Source of the DNA: Filosporella fistucella
Lineage: Eukaryota; Ascomycota; Leotiomycetes; Helotiales
DNA: 64,000 bases
Assembly (NCBI GenBank): GCA_030077755.1
Contig: JAQJZZ010000012.1
Coordinates: 1,116,001-1,180,000, forward strand
Direction: 5' to 3'
The position numbers and the translations under genes are program-made. This document shows, one piece after another, positions 46,599 to 57,161 of this stretch. Position 1 is the first letter of the stretch. Each line of letters opens with the position of its first letter. A model generated the notes under the pieces. That model was not told the origin of the DNA. It ran no database searches and saw only the letters and a program-made list of their open reading frames with translations.

Positions 46599-48104
46599 AT
46601 GTCAGCTCGACAAGACTCGGACAATATGGCATGGGACCGCAGCGATGAGAGCTACGAGCAAGCAGTGAAGCAAGTCCGCCTGTCCATTACATGTCATCAG
46701 ATCGAATCACTTGCAACAAAAATATTCGGATCTCCGGCTACCATCATCCCTCCAATGATAATAGGTGGTTTCAACGTTCTCTATCCCATTCAGATTCAAG
46801 ATCATCCCGCTATTTTGGTCCGCCTCCCGCTGCCATATCAAAGTCTCTTCCCGGAAGAGAAGACTCTCACAGAGGCTGCAACCGCACTATGCATCAAGAA
46901 ACGGACTCAGCTTCCTGTACCGGAAATCTTTTACTATGGGATTGATCCCGAAGATGGTCCATTTATTATCATTGAGGATCTGGGCTCACGTCGAGTCATG
47001 GGACAGGCTCTCGAATCTCCACGTGAGGATTCCAACGACACTCCAGTTCTGAATCCAAATATGTCTGAAAGCAAGCTCAAAAGCTTATATGGAAAGATGG
47101 CGCAATGTGTACTCCAGCTTGCTCAACCTACCTTCCCTCGAATAGGCGCACTTGGAGAAACAACACCAGGCATTTACGAGGTTGTGGGACGACCAATCAC
47201 TTTGAACATGGGCAATATGGTCCAACTTTCTAACATCCCAAGGGCAATACTTCCTCCTGAAGGCACCACGTACCAAACTGCCGACGAGTGGTACGTGGCC
47301 TTGTCAGAAATGCAAATAGCAACTCTCTTTTTTCAGCACAACGACATCGCATCGTCTGAAGATGACTGTAAGTGCAAGTACGTCGCTCGACAACTATTCG
47401 CAAGATTAGCCAAACAAGGAGAATTATCGACTTTCGGGTTCAGTGACGATAAATGGTCCGCAAACTCGAAGGCAATGAAGAATTGTGGAACCTTGCCTTC
47501 ACCAGAGAATGCAGGGTCATTTCGCCTCTGGTCCGATGACTTTAGGCCTGTGAACGTTCTCATTGATGAGAACGACGATGTGCTCGGGGCTATTGATTGG
47601 GAATTCACCTATGTTGCGCCGACACAGTTCGTTTTGGATTGCCCCTGGTGGTTGCTCCTCGATGTACCCGAAATGTGGGATAATGGCATCGAAGACTGGT
47701 CAACCACCTATGAAAGACGACTCGGAACCTGGCTCTCAGCACTCGGAGAAGTAGAGCAAGAATTTCCTCTAATTATCTCCGAGGAACCGGGATACACACT
47801 TTCACAATATATGCGTGAGAGCTGGACAACAGGCCGGTTCTGGCTCAATTACGCAGCGAGAAAGAGTTGGGCTTTTGACACCATTTACTGGAAATATCTG
47901 GATGAGAGTTTTTTTGGGGAGAGGGATGAAAAAGCTCCCGCCGAGGAGTTATGGAAGACGAGGATTCATTTGTTAAATGAAGAGGAGAGGGGAGCGATGG
48001 ATAGTTTTGTGCAGATAAAGATGGATGAATCCAGAAAGAGGGTTCTAGTTGACTGGGATGATGCAGAGGCGAGGGAAAGGCTGAATTATTTTCTCTTCCA
48101 TTAA
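46599..48104 (+). CDS. Aminoglycoside phosphotransferase (APH)-fold family protein
   Basis: Protein-kinase-like small-molecule phosphotransferase fold; in filamentous fungi this family is expanded and substrates are mostly unknown. Single exon, 501 residues. Motifs: PVPEIFYYGIDPEDGPFIIIEDL (residues about 110-133, nucleotide lobe end), LWSDDFRPVNVLIDEND (about 309-325) and VLGAIDWEFTYVAP just after. The second aspartate in SDDFRPVN aligns with the catalytic Asp of HxDxxxxN, but the His is replaced by Ser; the metal-binding Asp of the IDWEF motif is kept. That Ser or Cys variant is usual for this fungal subgroup, so activity is possible. The ATG at 46599 (AAACATGTC) is chosen; the open frame extends 23 codons upstream without a Met. 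Confidence 0.88.
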   Translation: MSARQDSDNMAWDRSDESYEQAVKQVRLSITCHQIESLATKIFGSPATIIPPMIIGGFNVLYPIQIQDHPAILVRLPLPYQSLFPEEKTLTEAATALCIKKRTQLPVPEIFYYGIDPEDGPFIIIEDLGSRRVMGQALESPREDSNDTPVLNPNMSESKLKSLYGKMAQCVLQLAQPTFPRIGALGETTPGIYEVVGRPITLNMGNMVQLSNIPRAILPPEGTTYQTADEWYVALSEMQIATLFFQHNDIASSEDDCKCKYVARQLFARLAKQGELSTFGFSDDKWSANSKAMKNCGTLPSPENAGSFRLWSDDFRPVNVLIDENDDVLGAIDWEFTYVAPTQFVLDCPWWLLLDVPEMWDNGIEDWSTTYERRLGTWLSALGEVEQEFPLIISEEPGYTLSQYMRESWTTGRFWLNYAARKSWAFDTIYWKYLDESFFGERDEKAPAEELWKTRIHLLNEEERGAMDSFVQIKMDESRKRVLVDWDDAEARERLNYFLFH

Positions 48105-48713
48105 GAGCATGGGAAGTGAGCAAAACTTTTCGAAGTGCCTAAAGTCCTCTCAGAACACCATGCCGTATCGCCAAACTTTGACAGTACGGAATGTAGAATT
48201 CCAACATAACATGTCAGTACCGTTGTCTCAACTTCGGAGGAACCAGACAGTTACCCAAAGGTACAAAGTAAGATCTAATTCTGACAATTTCACTAGAAGA
48301 GATATTGCTTGACTACACACAACATAACTCAATCCAATGTTGAAGTCAGCTGAATTCCTATCTACCTAATACAGAAACTACAAATCCCTCGCTTTGTCCC
48401 CTGTTTGAATCCAATCCAATCGCCAACTTCGAAACGACTAAAAGCAAGTACACCGGATTTGCTCCCAACGAAGAAAGGCATTATCATCAATCATCAACAC
48501 ACCTTTCAGACTCGGTGCAGTGAATCCCAAAATCTGTTATACACACCACCTCCCCACCGATTGTTTCCTCCGCCTTCAATTCCTCAATCCATAAATTATG
48601 CTCTCTATATTATGCTCGCCGTCTATGCAATTTAAGCAGATAAGACTTTTGTAAGACTCCCGCAATGATGTACAAATTTGTATGTGCGCCGGGAAATGCT
48701 GAGTTGATAATGA
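48105..48713. other. Intergenic, convergent 3' ends
   Basis: Between the APH-like gene and the GCK kinase gene. No feature recognised. Confidence 0.5.
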
Positions 48714-50695
48714 TTATACAGCTGGCCATCGTGTCCGAATACCATCTGCCCATCGCCCATATAGAACATCGGCCAATTGCTTGGTGTGTTCCATTCCAGG
48801 AATAACCTGACCGGGCAAGTTGTTCAACTTCTCCTTGTACTCTCCCTCAACCATCATGCTGGTTTGGCGACGTCTGTGGGATTTCAAGTGAGGGTTATTT
48901 TGAGCCAGAACAAGCTTGGCAGGCGATTTTTGTGGGGTTCCTTGAGGGGTACCATCTCTGCTTGAAGCTTTGGTTGGTGATAAAGCAACAGCTAGCTTTG
49001 AATCATTTTGAGCTTTCTCGATCATCACCTTAAGCAGTTGATACTCCCCTTCTGGGTCGATAGCATCAAGAGCACTCCATGCATCTGCTAGTCGTGATAA
49101 TGCCTCTCGTTTTGCTTGATTGCTTGTCTGTGCATGCAATTCTTGGAAGGCAGGATCGACTATCTTGTTGAACACTCGTCGACCAAGTAGAGCTTCCTTA
49201 GTGACAGTCTCTGTCATAGGTGGCCGGTTCTCATCACGACTAATTGTTGTATCAGATATACCAGAGTTGGAATTGACTTGAGCTAGGGTAGAGTTATCCG
49301 AGACACGGCGGAAGAGGCGAACAGTAGAACCTGTATTACCAAAGTTCATGTCTGGTTGAAGGGGTTTCTTTTGGCTGCTTGGCTGGCGTTGTTTGGTGGG
49401 AGATCCAAGCTGCATGATAGAAGGCTGTTTCCGTACTGTTCCCTTTTTGACGGTCAAAGGTGGAGGAGAAGAGTACTCGAGTGGCGAATCTTTGAGATCT
49501 AGGCGCTTCATTGCATCCTCCGGATTTATACCCTGACCATTGGCGTGAATGACTGACAACTTTCTCCTCTTCGTGGTACTCTTTCTTGGGGCAATCGTAG
49601 AAGCCTTGACAGTATCAAAGACCCACTCGTCTGGTTCAGCCTTTGGTGTCATAGTATTTCTACCTTGTGTTAGCATAATCCTTCTGATGCATTTCATGAC
49701 CTACAAAGTCTCCTCATAGAATCTTGGATGTGAAGGTCTGGTACGACCTCCATCCCACTCCTGTTTCCTCTCGATCAGCTCTTGTAAAGCCTCAACTTTA
49801 CCAGCAGATCGAATGAATCTATGCTTCAAGAGCTCTTTTGCAGTTGGTCTTCGATCGCAATCTTTGACCAAGCATTGAGCGACAAAATCTTTGAAGTCTT
49901 TGCTGTACTGAGAACCCTCTAGCCTTGGGGCGGGTTGTTTCGGGATCTGGAAAAGGACCTTCATTGGGTGGATATTCGCGTGTGGTGGTTCACCGAATAC
50001 CATTTCTAATGCTGTGATTCCAAGAGACCATATATCGGCCTTGAAATCGTATCCATTTTGTTGTATAACTTCTGGGGCCATCCAAAATGGCGTTCCGACA
50101 AAGGTGTTGCGTTGAGATTTTATGTTAGTGAGCTGTGCGGCGACACCAAAGTCGGCAAGCTTGACCTTTCCTTTGGTAGACAGCAACACATTCGCTGCCT
50201 TTATATCTCTGTGTATCTTCCCCTCCGCATGCAAGTATTCCAATCCAAGTAAGAGCTCCCGGCAGATAATCGAAATGTGGGCTTCGTTAAACACTCCAGG
50301 TCTCAGCTGGGAAAAGTCAAAAATGTCTTACTTAATCTGCAAGCAATCAAACTCACCAAATCCAAACAAGAGCCACCTCCCAGATATTCCATGACGATCC
50401 ATAACTTGTGACCTCGTAGAAAACTAGCTCGATATTGTGTGACGAAAGGACTCGAGCATGTGCTGAGTACTGATATCTCTTGCTGTATTTCGAGAATGTC
50501 ATCCTCGCTGGATTCCAAATCAATCTAGAGGAATTAGAATGTTTCAATTGAATTTCCAGCGGAGATACTGACATGTTTGATAGCCACCACTTCTCCTGTA
50601 CTCCTTTCAATGGCTTTGTAAACAGTACCGAAACTACCACTTCCTAACTCCTCGAGAACCGAATATTGGCTCGCCATGGCTCCTTCTGCAGACAT
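48714..50695 (-). CDS. Germinal-centre-kinase family Ser/Thr kinase (Sid1/SepL/MST-like)
   Basis: STE20-group kinase of the GCK-III type; fungal members act in the septation network or in polarity and stress signalling. Four exons (50573-50695, 50357-50524, 49705-50306, 48714-49659) give 612 residues. Kinase domain about residues 11-262: [18 protein letters not shown], catalytic loop [14 protein letters not shown] in KLADFGVA, activation loop end [26 protein letters not shown]. The C-terminal 300 residues are Ser/Thr/Pro-rich with basic runs ([11 protein letters not shown]) and end in [13 protein letters not shown]. The start at 50695 follows the usual short N-terminus. It is head to head with CYK3, a cytokinesis gene. 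Assignment to one orthologue (Sid1 versus MST-1) needs a tree. Confidence 0.92.
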
Positions 50696-51715
50696 GTTGC
50701 TGGTATAGCAGAGCAAGAACGATTGAGTCTTGTTTTGCAGTCGCAACCTGGAGAGAAGGAGCAATTGGTATGGTAGAGATCCTTCAAAGTCCAGCAGCTG
50801 AGGGAGTGGGAGGTAGGGTTCTTTAGATCAGAGGTGGGACGGTTGGCGGAGAGATATAAACAAAGGAAGCTTGGACGGTGTTTTGCCGTGTTAATGTGAT
50901 ACTTGTGGAGTTGACCAACCTGCAAAAGCAAAACAGGAGTGCAATATGGAGGTCGAGATCTGATGATTTCGGCGAAGATGATGCTATCTCAACTTTTGAC
51001 TTCCGGCGTCTATGGGAATTTTGAATGCAAGAGAGTCGTGCAGATAGAAGAGAGCTGCAGGCGCATGCATAGAACCTGGAGTAGGAGGCCTGTTGTGTGA
51101 TTGGCCTGGGATGGTTCTGCAGCAGAAGTAGCGTAGCCTTACTGAGGACCCAAAAGCGGCATTAGTCGCGGATGGCTTCACGGCCAGTATCAGGAGCACC
51201 CACCTGGCTGAAGTAAATGATTGAAATCAGAATATAATTATCTCACGAAGTAGCTATACATCCTTTAAGCAACGTTAGTGCTGTGATGAATGTAATCTTA
51301 TTCTAATTTTTCTTGTTGAACGTACTCTAATCGCGGTATAAGAAGAACCAGTCTGGAGTATCGTACGAAAGTCGGAAGTCAGATGAGCGCCGCTTTATTC
51401 ACCGCTCTCCCTCCGCTTACACCTCCACCCCCGAAACCCGCTGTTATTTACTTCCAATCCATCACCATAGCAACATGCGGTGTTGCACTCATCGAGGCTG
51501 AACCAACGTAGCATTGAGTGCAATGTATCAAGTCCTAAGACAACTAATCATCTCAAGATTACTCCATCGCTCGTTCTATCATTTAACACCCCTTCGATCC
51601 CTGATTATCTTCGCCTCGATATATTGTTCGCTCAGCGCGTCGATGTTGTTTGGTGGGAAAAATCCTTGAGCTTGCGATTTGAGCGCATTCTCGAGTATAT
51701 TCAACACTCTCAAAA
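50696..51715. promoter_or_regulatory. Divergent promoter region between GCK kinase and CYK3
   Basis: 1020 bp between two outward-facing starts. Parts are AT-rich, with a pyrimidine-rich stretch near 51400-51470. No motif is strong enough to name. Confidence 0.5.
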
Positions 51716-54700
51716 ATGACGGAACCTCAAGAACTACCAGCGAGGTTTCCCTGTTGGGTGCGAGCGAAATTCAGTTGGTCTGGAGAAGTATGTGTATATC
51801 TGCATTGAAATTTCTGCGCTGACATTTTCCAGGGGAAAGGTGACCTTGGATTCATCGAAGGAGATTTAATCGAATGCCTCAACGCTGGAGATGGATCTTG
51901 GTGGACTGGGAGATTATGGAGGGACAAACGAATGATTGGGCATTTCCCTTCGAATTTTGTACAGGTCATGGACGAGAATTTCCGGCCAGCAACAAGATCA
52001 ACGAGTCCAATGCCTAGTCGGTCACCAAGTACGAGTCCTTTCAATAACCCAACGGCTCCTACAAATGCAAAGAAAAAAGCTTTCCGCAAGCCTTTTACAG
52101 CATACTCTGCACCCGATACTGGGCTTTTGAAAAGGGAGGAACTTCGAAAACAAGATAGTTTGTCATCATCGCGGGGTCCTATTCCAGCTCCAAGAGGAAG
52201 TCATAACAAACGAGCACCGTCACCTCAGAATTATGGATATAGCTCGCGAGCCCCATCTCCCTCACCTATGCGGAACGAGTATCGTGCCCCATCGCCTGCC
52301 CCTCCAATGCACAATGGATACGGTTCCAGAGCTCCATCACCGGCCCCGCCAGTGCACAACAGCTATGGATCAAGAGCGCCCTCACCAGCTCCACCAATGC
52401 ATCACAGCTATGGCTCTAGAGCACCATCTCCAAACCCATATCAATATAGCCCTCACAATCGTGCCCCCTCTCCAAATCCCGAGTTTGATATTGGCTCTTC
52501 TCCACCACCACCTCCTCCTCCACATCGCACTACATTTATCTCCCATGGAGCTCCGCACGGTCAACCCAACGGTTATCATACTCCGGCGCGAGCTGCCTCA
52601 CCGTGTCCGCCATCTCCTGGAGCTACCGGTCTTACACCATCTCCCCTGCGAAGTGCTATGGATGATGTTATGTCGTCGCTGGCTGATATGGGAATGTCAA
52701 GGAAGACATCACCGGAAACTCCACTTGATCCTTGGTCTCCAGAAGCCTTTGATCAAACATATATCAAGGCTAGTAGACGCAATCAGGCGAGACCGAACAC
52801 AGCGATGGGAGTTGGCGACTACAATTTTGACGACAATGAGGAACGACCTTACATGGATAGTTCTCGTTCTCGGTACGCTGCAAATCAACCTCCTCAGTTG
52901 AGCAATTATGTGCAAAGGATGGAAAGCCGACTAAATAAAATGCACAGCAGTAGTCCTCACCACATGGACGATGATTTGGGACCTGCCGTTCCTCCAAAGG
53001 CGGCGCCATTTGCTAGACCAAAGTCTTCCATGGGTGCCAGCTCGCAATCAGAACCAAAATTAAAGCACCGAAAATCTGCATATGATGTCGGACGTTCAAT
53101 GCTTGGACGAACATTCACCACCAAGACAAATTCAACCGTTTCCTCAACTGGCAACCGAAGTACTACAACAAACGGCACGTCAAGCACAGACTCAACCGAC
53201 CGAAGTCTCATGAGTGGAGTGTCTGCCAGTGGCCTGTCATCCACAAGTGCTGGAAGTCTTGCTAGAAAAAATGAAGCATTACGTGGTCGAGCACAAAGCG
53301 CCTTTGGTAACCGGAAAGATTATTCGATGACAGGAAATGGCAGCCAAGCGAGTTTTGGAAGACCAGAAAGCCCATTTACAGGAATCTCATTTCACAGCAG
53401 TCACGCTTCTCTGCCGCCTAGAGCCCATTCTCAAATCGGCTGGCACAATTCGGAGCCTGGTCTTGGTGGCCTTGTCGCACCGAAGCCTAAGAAGAGCGGA
53501 TTCTTCAAGAAGATGATTGAGACAGCCAAAACTGGAGCAGCTAGTGCAAGAAGTAGTATCGCAGTAGGGGAGTCTCCCAGACCAAAGTCCATGAACATGT
53601 CTCATGGGATTTCATCCATCTCTGGTGGTCATTCTTCCAGCAACGTTGCCAATGATATGGGACTTAGTGGCCGTAGATCCAACATTGACTGGGTTGAGGT
53701 TCGTCGGGATGTGAATCGTGCGAACTCACTGAGCCGCATAGAAAGACTAGAACGCAAAGAAAGATGCCAAATGATGGATTATCCAGCAATTAGCCCGGTT
53801 GAAGAGCTGTACGACCAATGCGACGGAGATGAAGGAGCAGATGGAAATCCAGTAGTGGAGCCAACCAATTTTCAGACTGTCAATCTTGGTTTAGTCGACA
53901 AAAATGCACGATTCATCAACAGTCTCCCACCGATGACCAACCCAGTCAGTCTGGCCACAGGCTTTGTTTGTAGGCCATATCGGAGCGATGTTCAACGATT
54001 GCGTGCCATTTTCACCTGGGTCAGCGAAAAGATTATGTGGGAAGAGGAATTTGACGGCGAGGTTGATTCGAGGAGAGTCATTCAAGCCAAGAGAGGATCA
54101 CCTGAAGAAGTGGCTGTACTGGTCATGGAGATGTGCTCTGCGGTTGGCATTCATGTTGAGGTTGTAAGAGGATATCTCAAAACACCTGGGGAAGTGCCTG
54201 AGTTGGGTATCATGCCTCGACCAAATCACTGGTGGAATGCAGTCATCGTTGACGGCGAGTGGAGAGTCATGGACTGTTCTCTTGCATCCCCTTCTCATCC
54301 GCAACGCGGCTTGTATTGCAGTACCAGCAACCAAGTTGCCGAGAGTTGGTGGTTTCTGTCGCGCCCAACAGAGGTCTGTTGGACTCATATTCCAGAACGT
54401 CATGAGCAGCAACACCTATGTCCTCCAATTGCACCCGAAATTCTGCTGGCTCTTCCTTGTGCATGCCCGCCATTCTTCAAGAACTATATGGAGATGGTTG
54501 ACTACGATACCAGTCTCATTCGTGTTGAGGACCTCGAGCTTGTTCATATCAAGTTTACTGTCCCAGCTGATGTAGAATGTGTTGCGGAAGTGGAGGCTAG
54601 GGCATTTGAGCGCGACGCAGATGGCGACTTCTTTGAAAGTGGAGAAATGGTGAAAAAGCGAGCTCTCTCGCAAGCAGAGTGGATTGGAGGTCAGAAGCGA

Positions 54701-55327
54701 TATACTGTCAAAGGTCTTCTCCCAGGTGATGAGGGTCAAGGTATCTTGAAAATCTATGCTGGAAAGCGTGGATTGATGCAGTCAATTCGAGACATTCCTC
54801 ATCCTTTGGCATTTGTGTTGCCGATTGTTCATACGGGGGACAATCCTCCGTTCGAGTTTGTTACTCGCCATCCGACTCCGCATGCTCAGCGGCACGATCT
54901 TTATGTTGCTTCGCCACAATGTCAGAAATTGGCAATCAACAACACCTTTGTATTCGCAGTCCGCCAGCACCCATCCTCCCTTGGTAGCTCAAGTTCCAAT
55001 CCAGGAACAACATCACCCAACCCAATGAATCGACCAACTTCTGCCATGTCAATGACTAGTGCTGCTACTGGATCGGAACCGAGTACTACCAACACCTACT
55101 CCTCAAAGAAGGCAGCCAAGCTCGCTTTGCAGGCACCGAGTGGGAAGATCATGCGATTATCGAGGAAAGAAGAGAAGGTATTGAGTACTGCTCATGCATT
55201 GGAGAAAGGTGACGGAGGAACATGGGAGACATGTCTCAAACTTACAGAGACAGGACTCTGGCGAGGACTTGTCCTTGCTGATCGCAGTGCCAGGTGGTGT
55301 GTATTTGCAGAATGGACCTGCATTTGA
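51716..55327 (+). CDS. CYK3: Cytokinesis protein Cyk3 (SH3 + transglutaminase-like)
   Basis: Acts at the division site, where yeast Cyk3 helps actomyosin ring constriction and primary septum formation. Two exons (51716-51787, 51833-55327) give 1188 residues. An SH3 domain spans about 11-76 (FPCWVRAKFSW ... GDGSWWTGRLWRDKRMIGHFPSNFV). A long Ser/Pro-rich disordered region follows, with 14-15-residue repeats of the form YGSRAPSPAPPMHN near 155-230. A transglutaminase-like domain lies near 745-865: the catalytic Cys position reads RGSPEEVA without Cys, while NHWWNAV and VMDCS keep the His and Asp region, as known for catalytically dead Cyk3 domains. The C-terminal part ends WETCLKLTETGLWRGLVLADR and SARWCVFAEW. 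The small first exon is required to complete the SH3 domain. Confidence 0.94.
52240..52445 (+). repeat. Coding tandem repeats in CYK3 (APSPxPPMHNxYGSR)
   Basis: Four to five diverged units of about 42-45 bp, in frame, encode APSP-x-P-x2-H-N/H-x-YGSR. They lie in the disordered linker behind the SH3 domain and are candidates for PxxP-type SH3 ligands and for length variation between strains. Confidence 0.8.
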
Positions 55328-57161
55328 GCTTCCTCCTATTATTGGGAGCTTGAGGGTTGATGATTTTGACGGGATTCACGGTGCATGCATTTGTTTGGCG
55401 TTTTTATGTTTGTGGATATTTAGGCGGCGGGGGTGGGTTGGTGGGAAAAGCCATGGTTGTAATAACAAAGCATTTGCGAAGGCGTTACTTCTTTCGATAG
55501 GATGGACGATGTATTGTAGGAGTAGAGTACTAGGGGATTTTGATGATGACGATGTCTGAATCGGTTCGGTTCTTAAGCAGATAAATTTTACGTTCTCAGA
55601 TTTCGATTTTGATTAGAACATTGTTTGTGAACGTGACAAAACCTGTGGACAATTAGCTCCATTATATACTTCGCTGATTATCTAAAGACTTGTAGCATTA
55701 TAATCTACGAGGCTTTCTGAAAGAGCAAAGAGAGATATTCTCTTTGAGTTCTGGCAAGGCTGTGCGATTATGGGCCAAATGGCACAAGGTGCACCTTGTA
55801 GAGATTATAGATATTTTAATGCTTTGTTAATTTGGTACAATTATCGAATTTTTGACGTACCACCTTCGTGTAACCTATTATACCTAAGCTTAACATTTCA
55901 GAGTTTATAAGTATTTAAGTATATTTAATTGATCGAGAAGATTCTGGAGTTCTAGAGCCTAACGAAAGGTCTACGTTGCATAGACTATAGATATTGGGCT
56001 CGTTAGAAAGGGGAATGTTGTAACTTATCTCACAAAAATTTTGACCTTGACCGACGGAAATTATATATTTCGTGGGAGAGCGAATCAAAAGCATCAATCG
56101 ACACGCAGATCTAACGACTCAGCGATGTCTTTGTCTTCTCAAAGAAGTAAGAGCAAACAACTCTCGGCGCCGGCAACGTTAAAACAAACTTTCCTTCGCT
56201 CCACTCATCTCCCCATTCCACATTTGCAGCCCTCGCGGTGTTCAATTTTCCATGTCCATTCCAGACCTCCTGTCTCGCCTGTCTCAGCCCTTCATCTGAT
56301 TCCGTAATAAACGATCCACCTTCCACCACCAGCACGTCTACTTGTCTCTTCATCGTCTTAAGATACTTCAATCCATCAGTACATTGATGAACATTCAGAC
56401 GTAGACTCGACAAAAGTTACGCAGGAGCAGTCTGGAGATAAACACATCAAACCATCTCGAAACTAAAGTCTATTCCGCAAAACTCATCTGAGTCGCCTAT
56501 TTCCGCTGTCTGGGCTCTGATAGGCAGTGAGGAGCGTTCTAGCTCGACTAGCCAGAGAAGTACGTATCCCTGTACCAGTATTTACTCCACTCCGTCAAAC
56601 GACGCAAAACGTGTAGACGGATTTGGAGAGACGCGCGGCGTGGGATTCTACTTGTTCTTTTCTTTTGCAATTGCGAGATGCAAATTGAACATTTCATATC
56701 TGCCTAGAGTTGGACACTGGAGACGAAAGTAGTCATTTCGTTATACGAATTACCACTTTGCGCAGCAAGAACACGTTACCCTTTTGCTTCGCGACTCGAC
56801 TCGACGCATCTACTGGACTGGATTGGACTGGACTACTTAACTGCACTGAAACTAGGTTTGAGATCTTGAGTACAGGGAGATTTGGTGAGATTCAGGCACA
56901 GCACACGCTAAGTCGTCTTGGGAGTGGCTGCGCGGCTTCCCGGCGTTGACGATTTCTTGGGTGTGTTGGTGCGCCGCTGTCAGGAATTTGTTTGTGTTTA
57001 GGGAGCTGCAACGGCTAGATCTCACACCGCGACCGACTGGACAACGGACGACTTGATGGGTAATTTCTCTTGATGCGTGGGTTTTGAGAGAAAGGTTCTT
57101 TGGAGTCTTTCATTTCTGTATTCTTCCGTTCTTTTTTGAAAGGGGGGAAGAAACAGGGGTA
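55328..57161. other. Intergenic between CYK3 and the DUF3431 gene
   Basis: 1.8 kb; 55560-56040 is AT-rich. Only short open frames without motifs on either strand. The right part is the promoter of the next gene. Confidence 0.5.
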
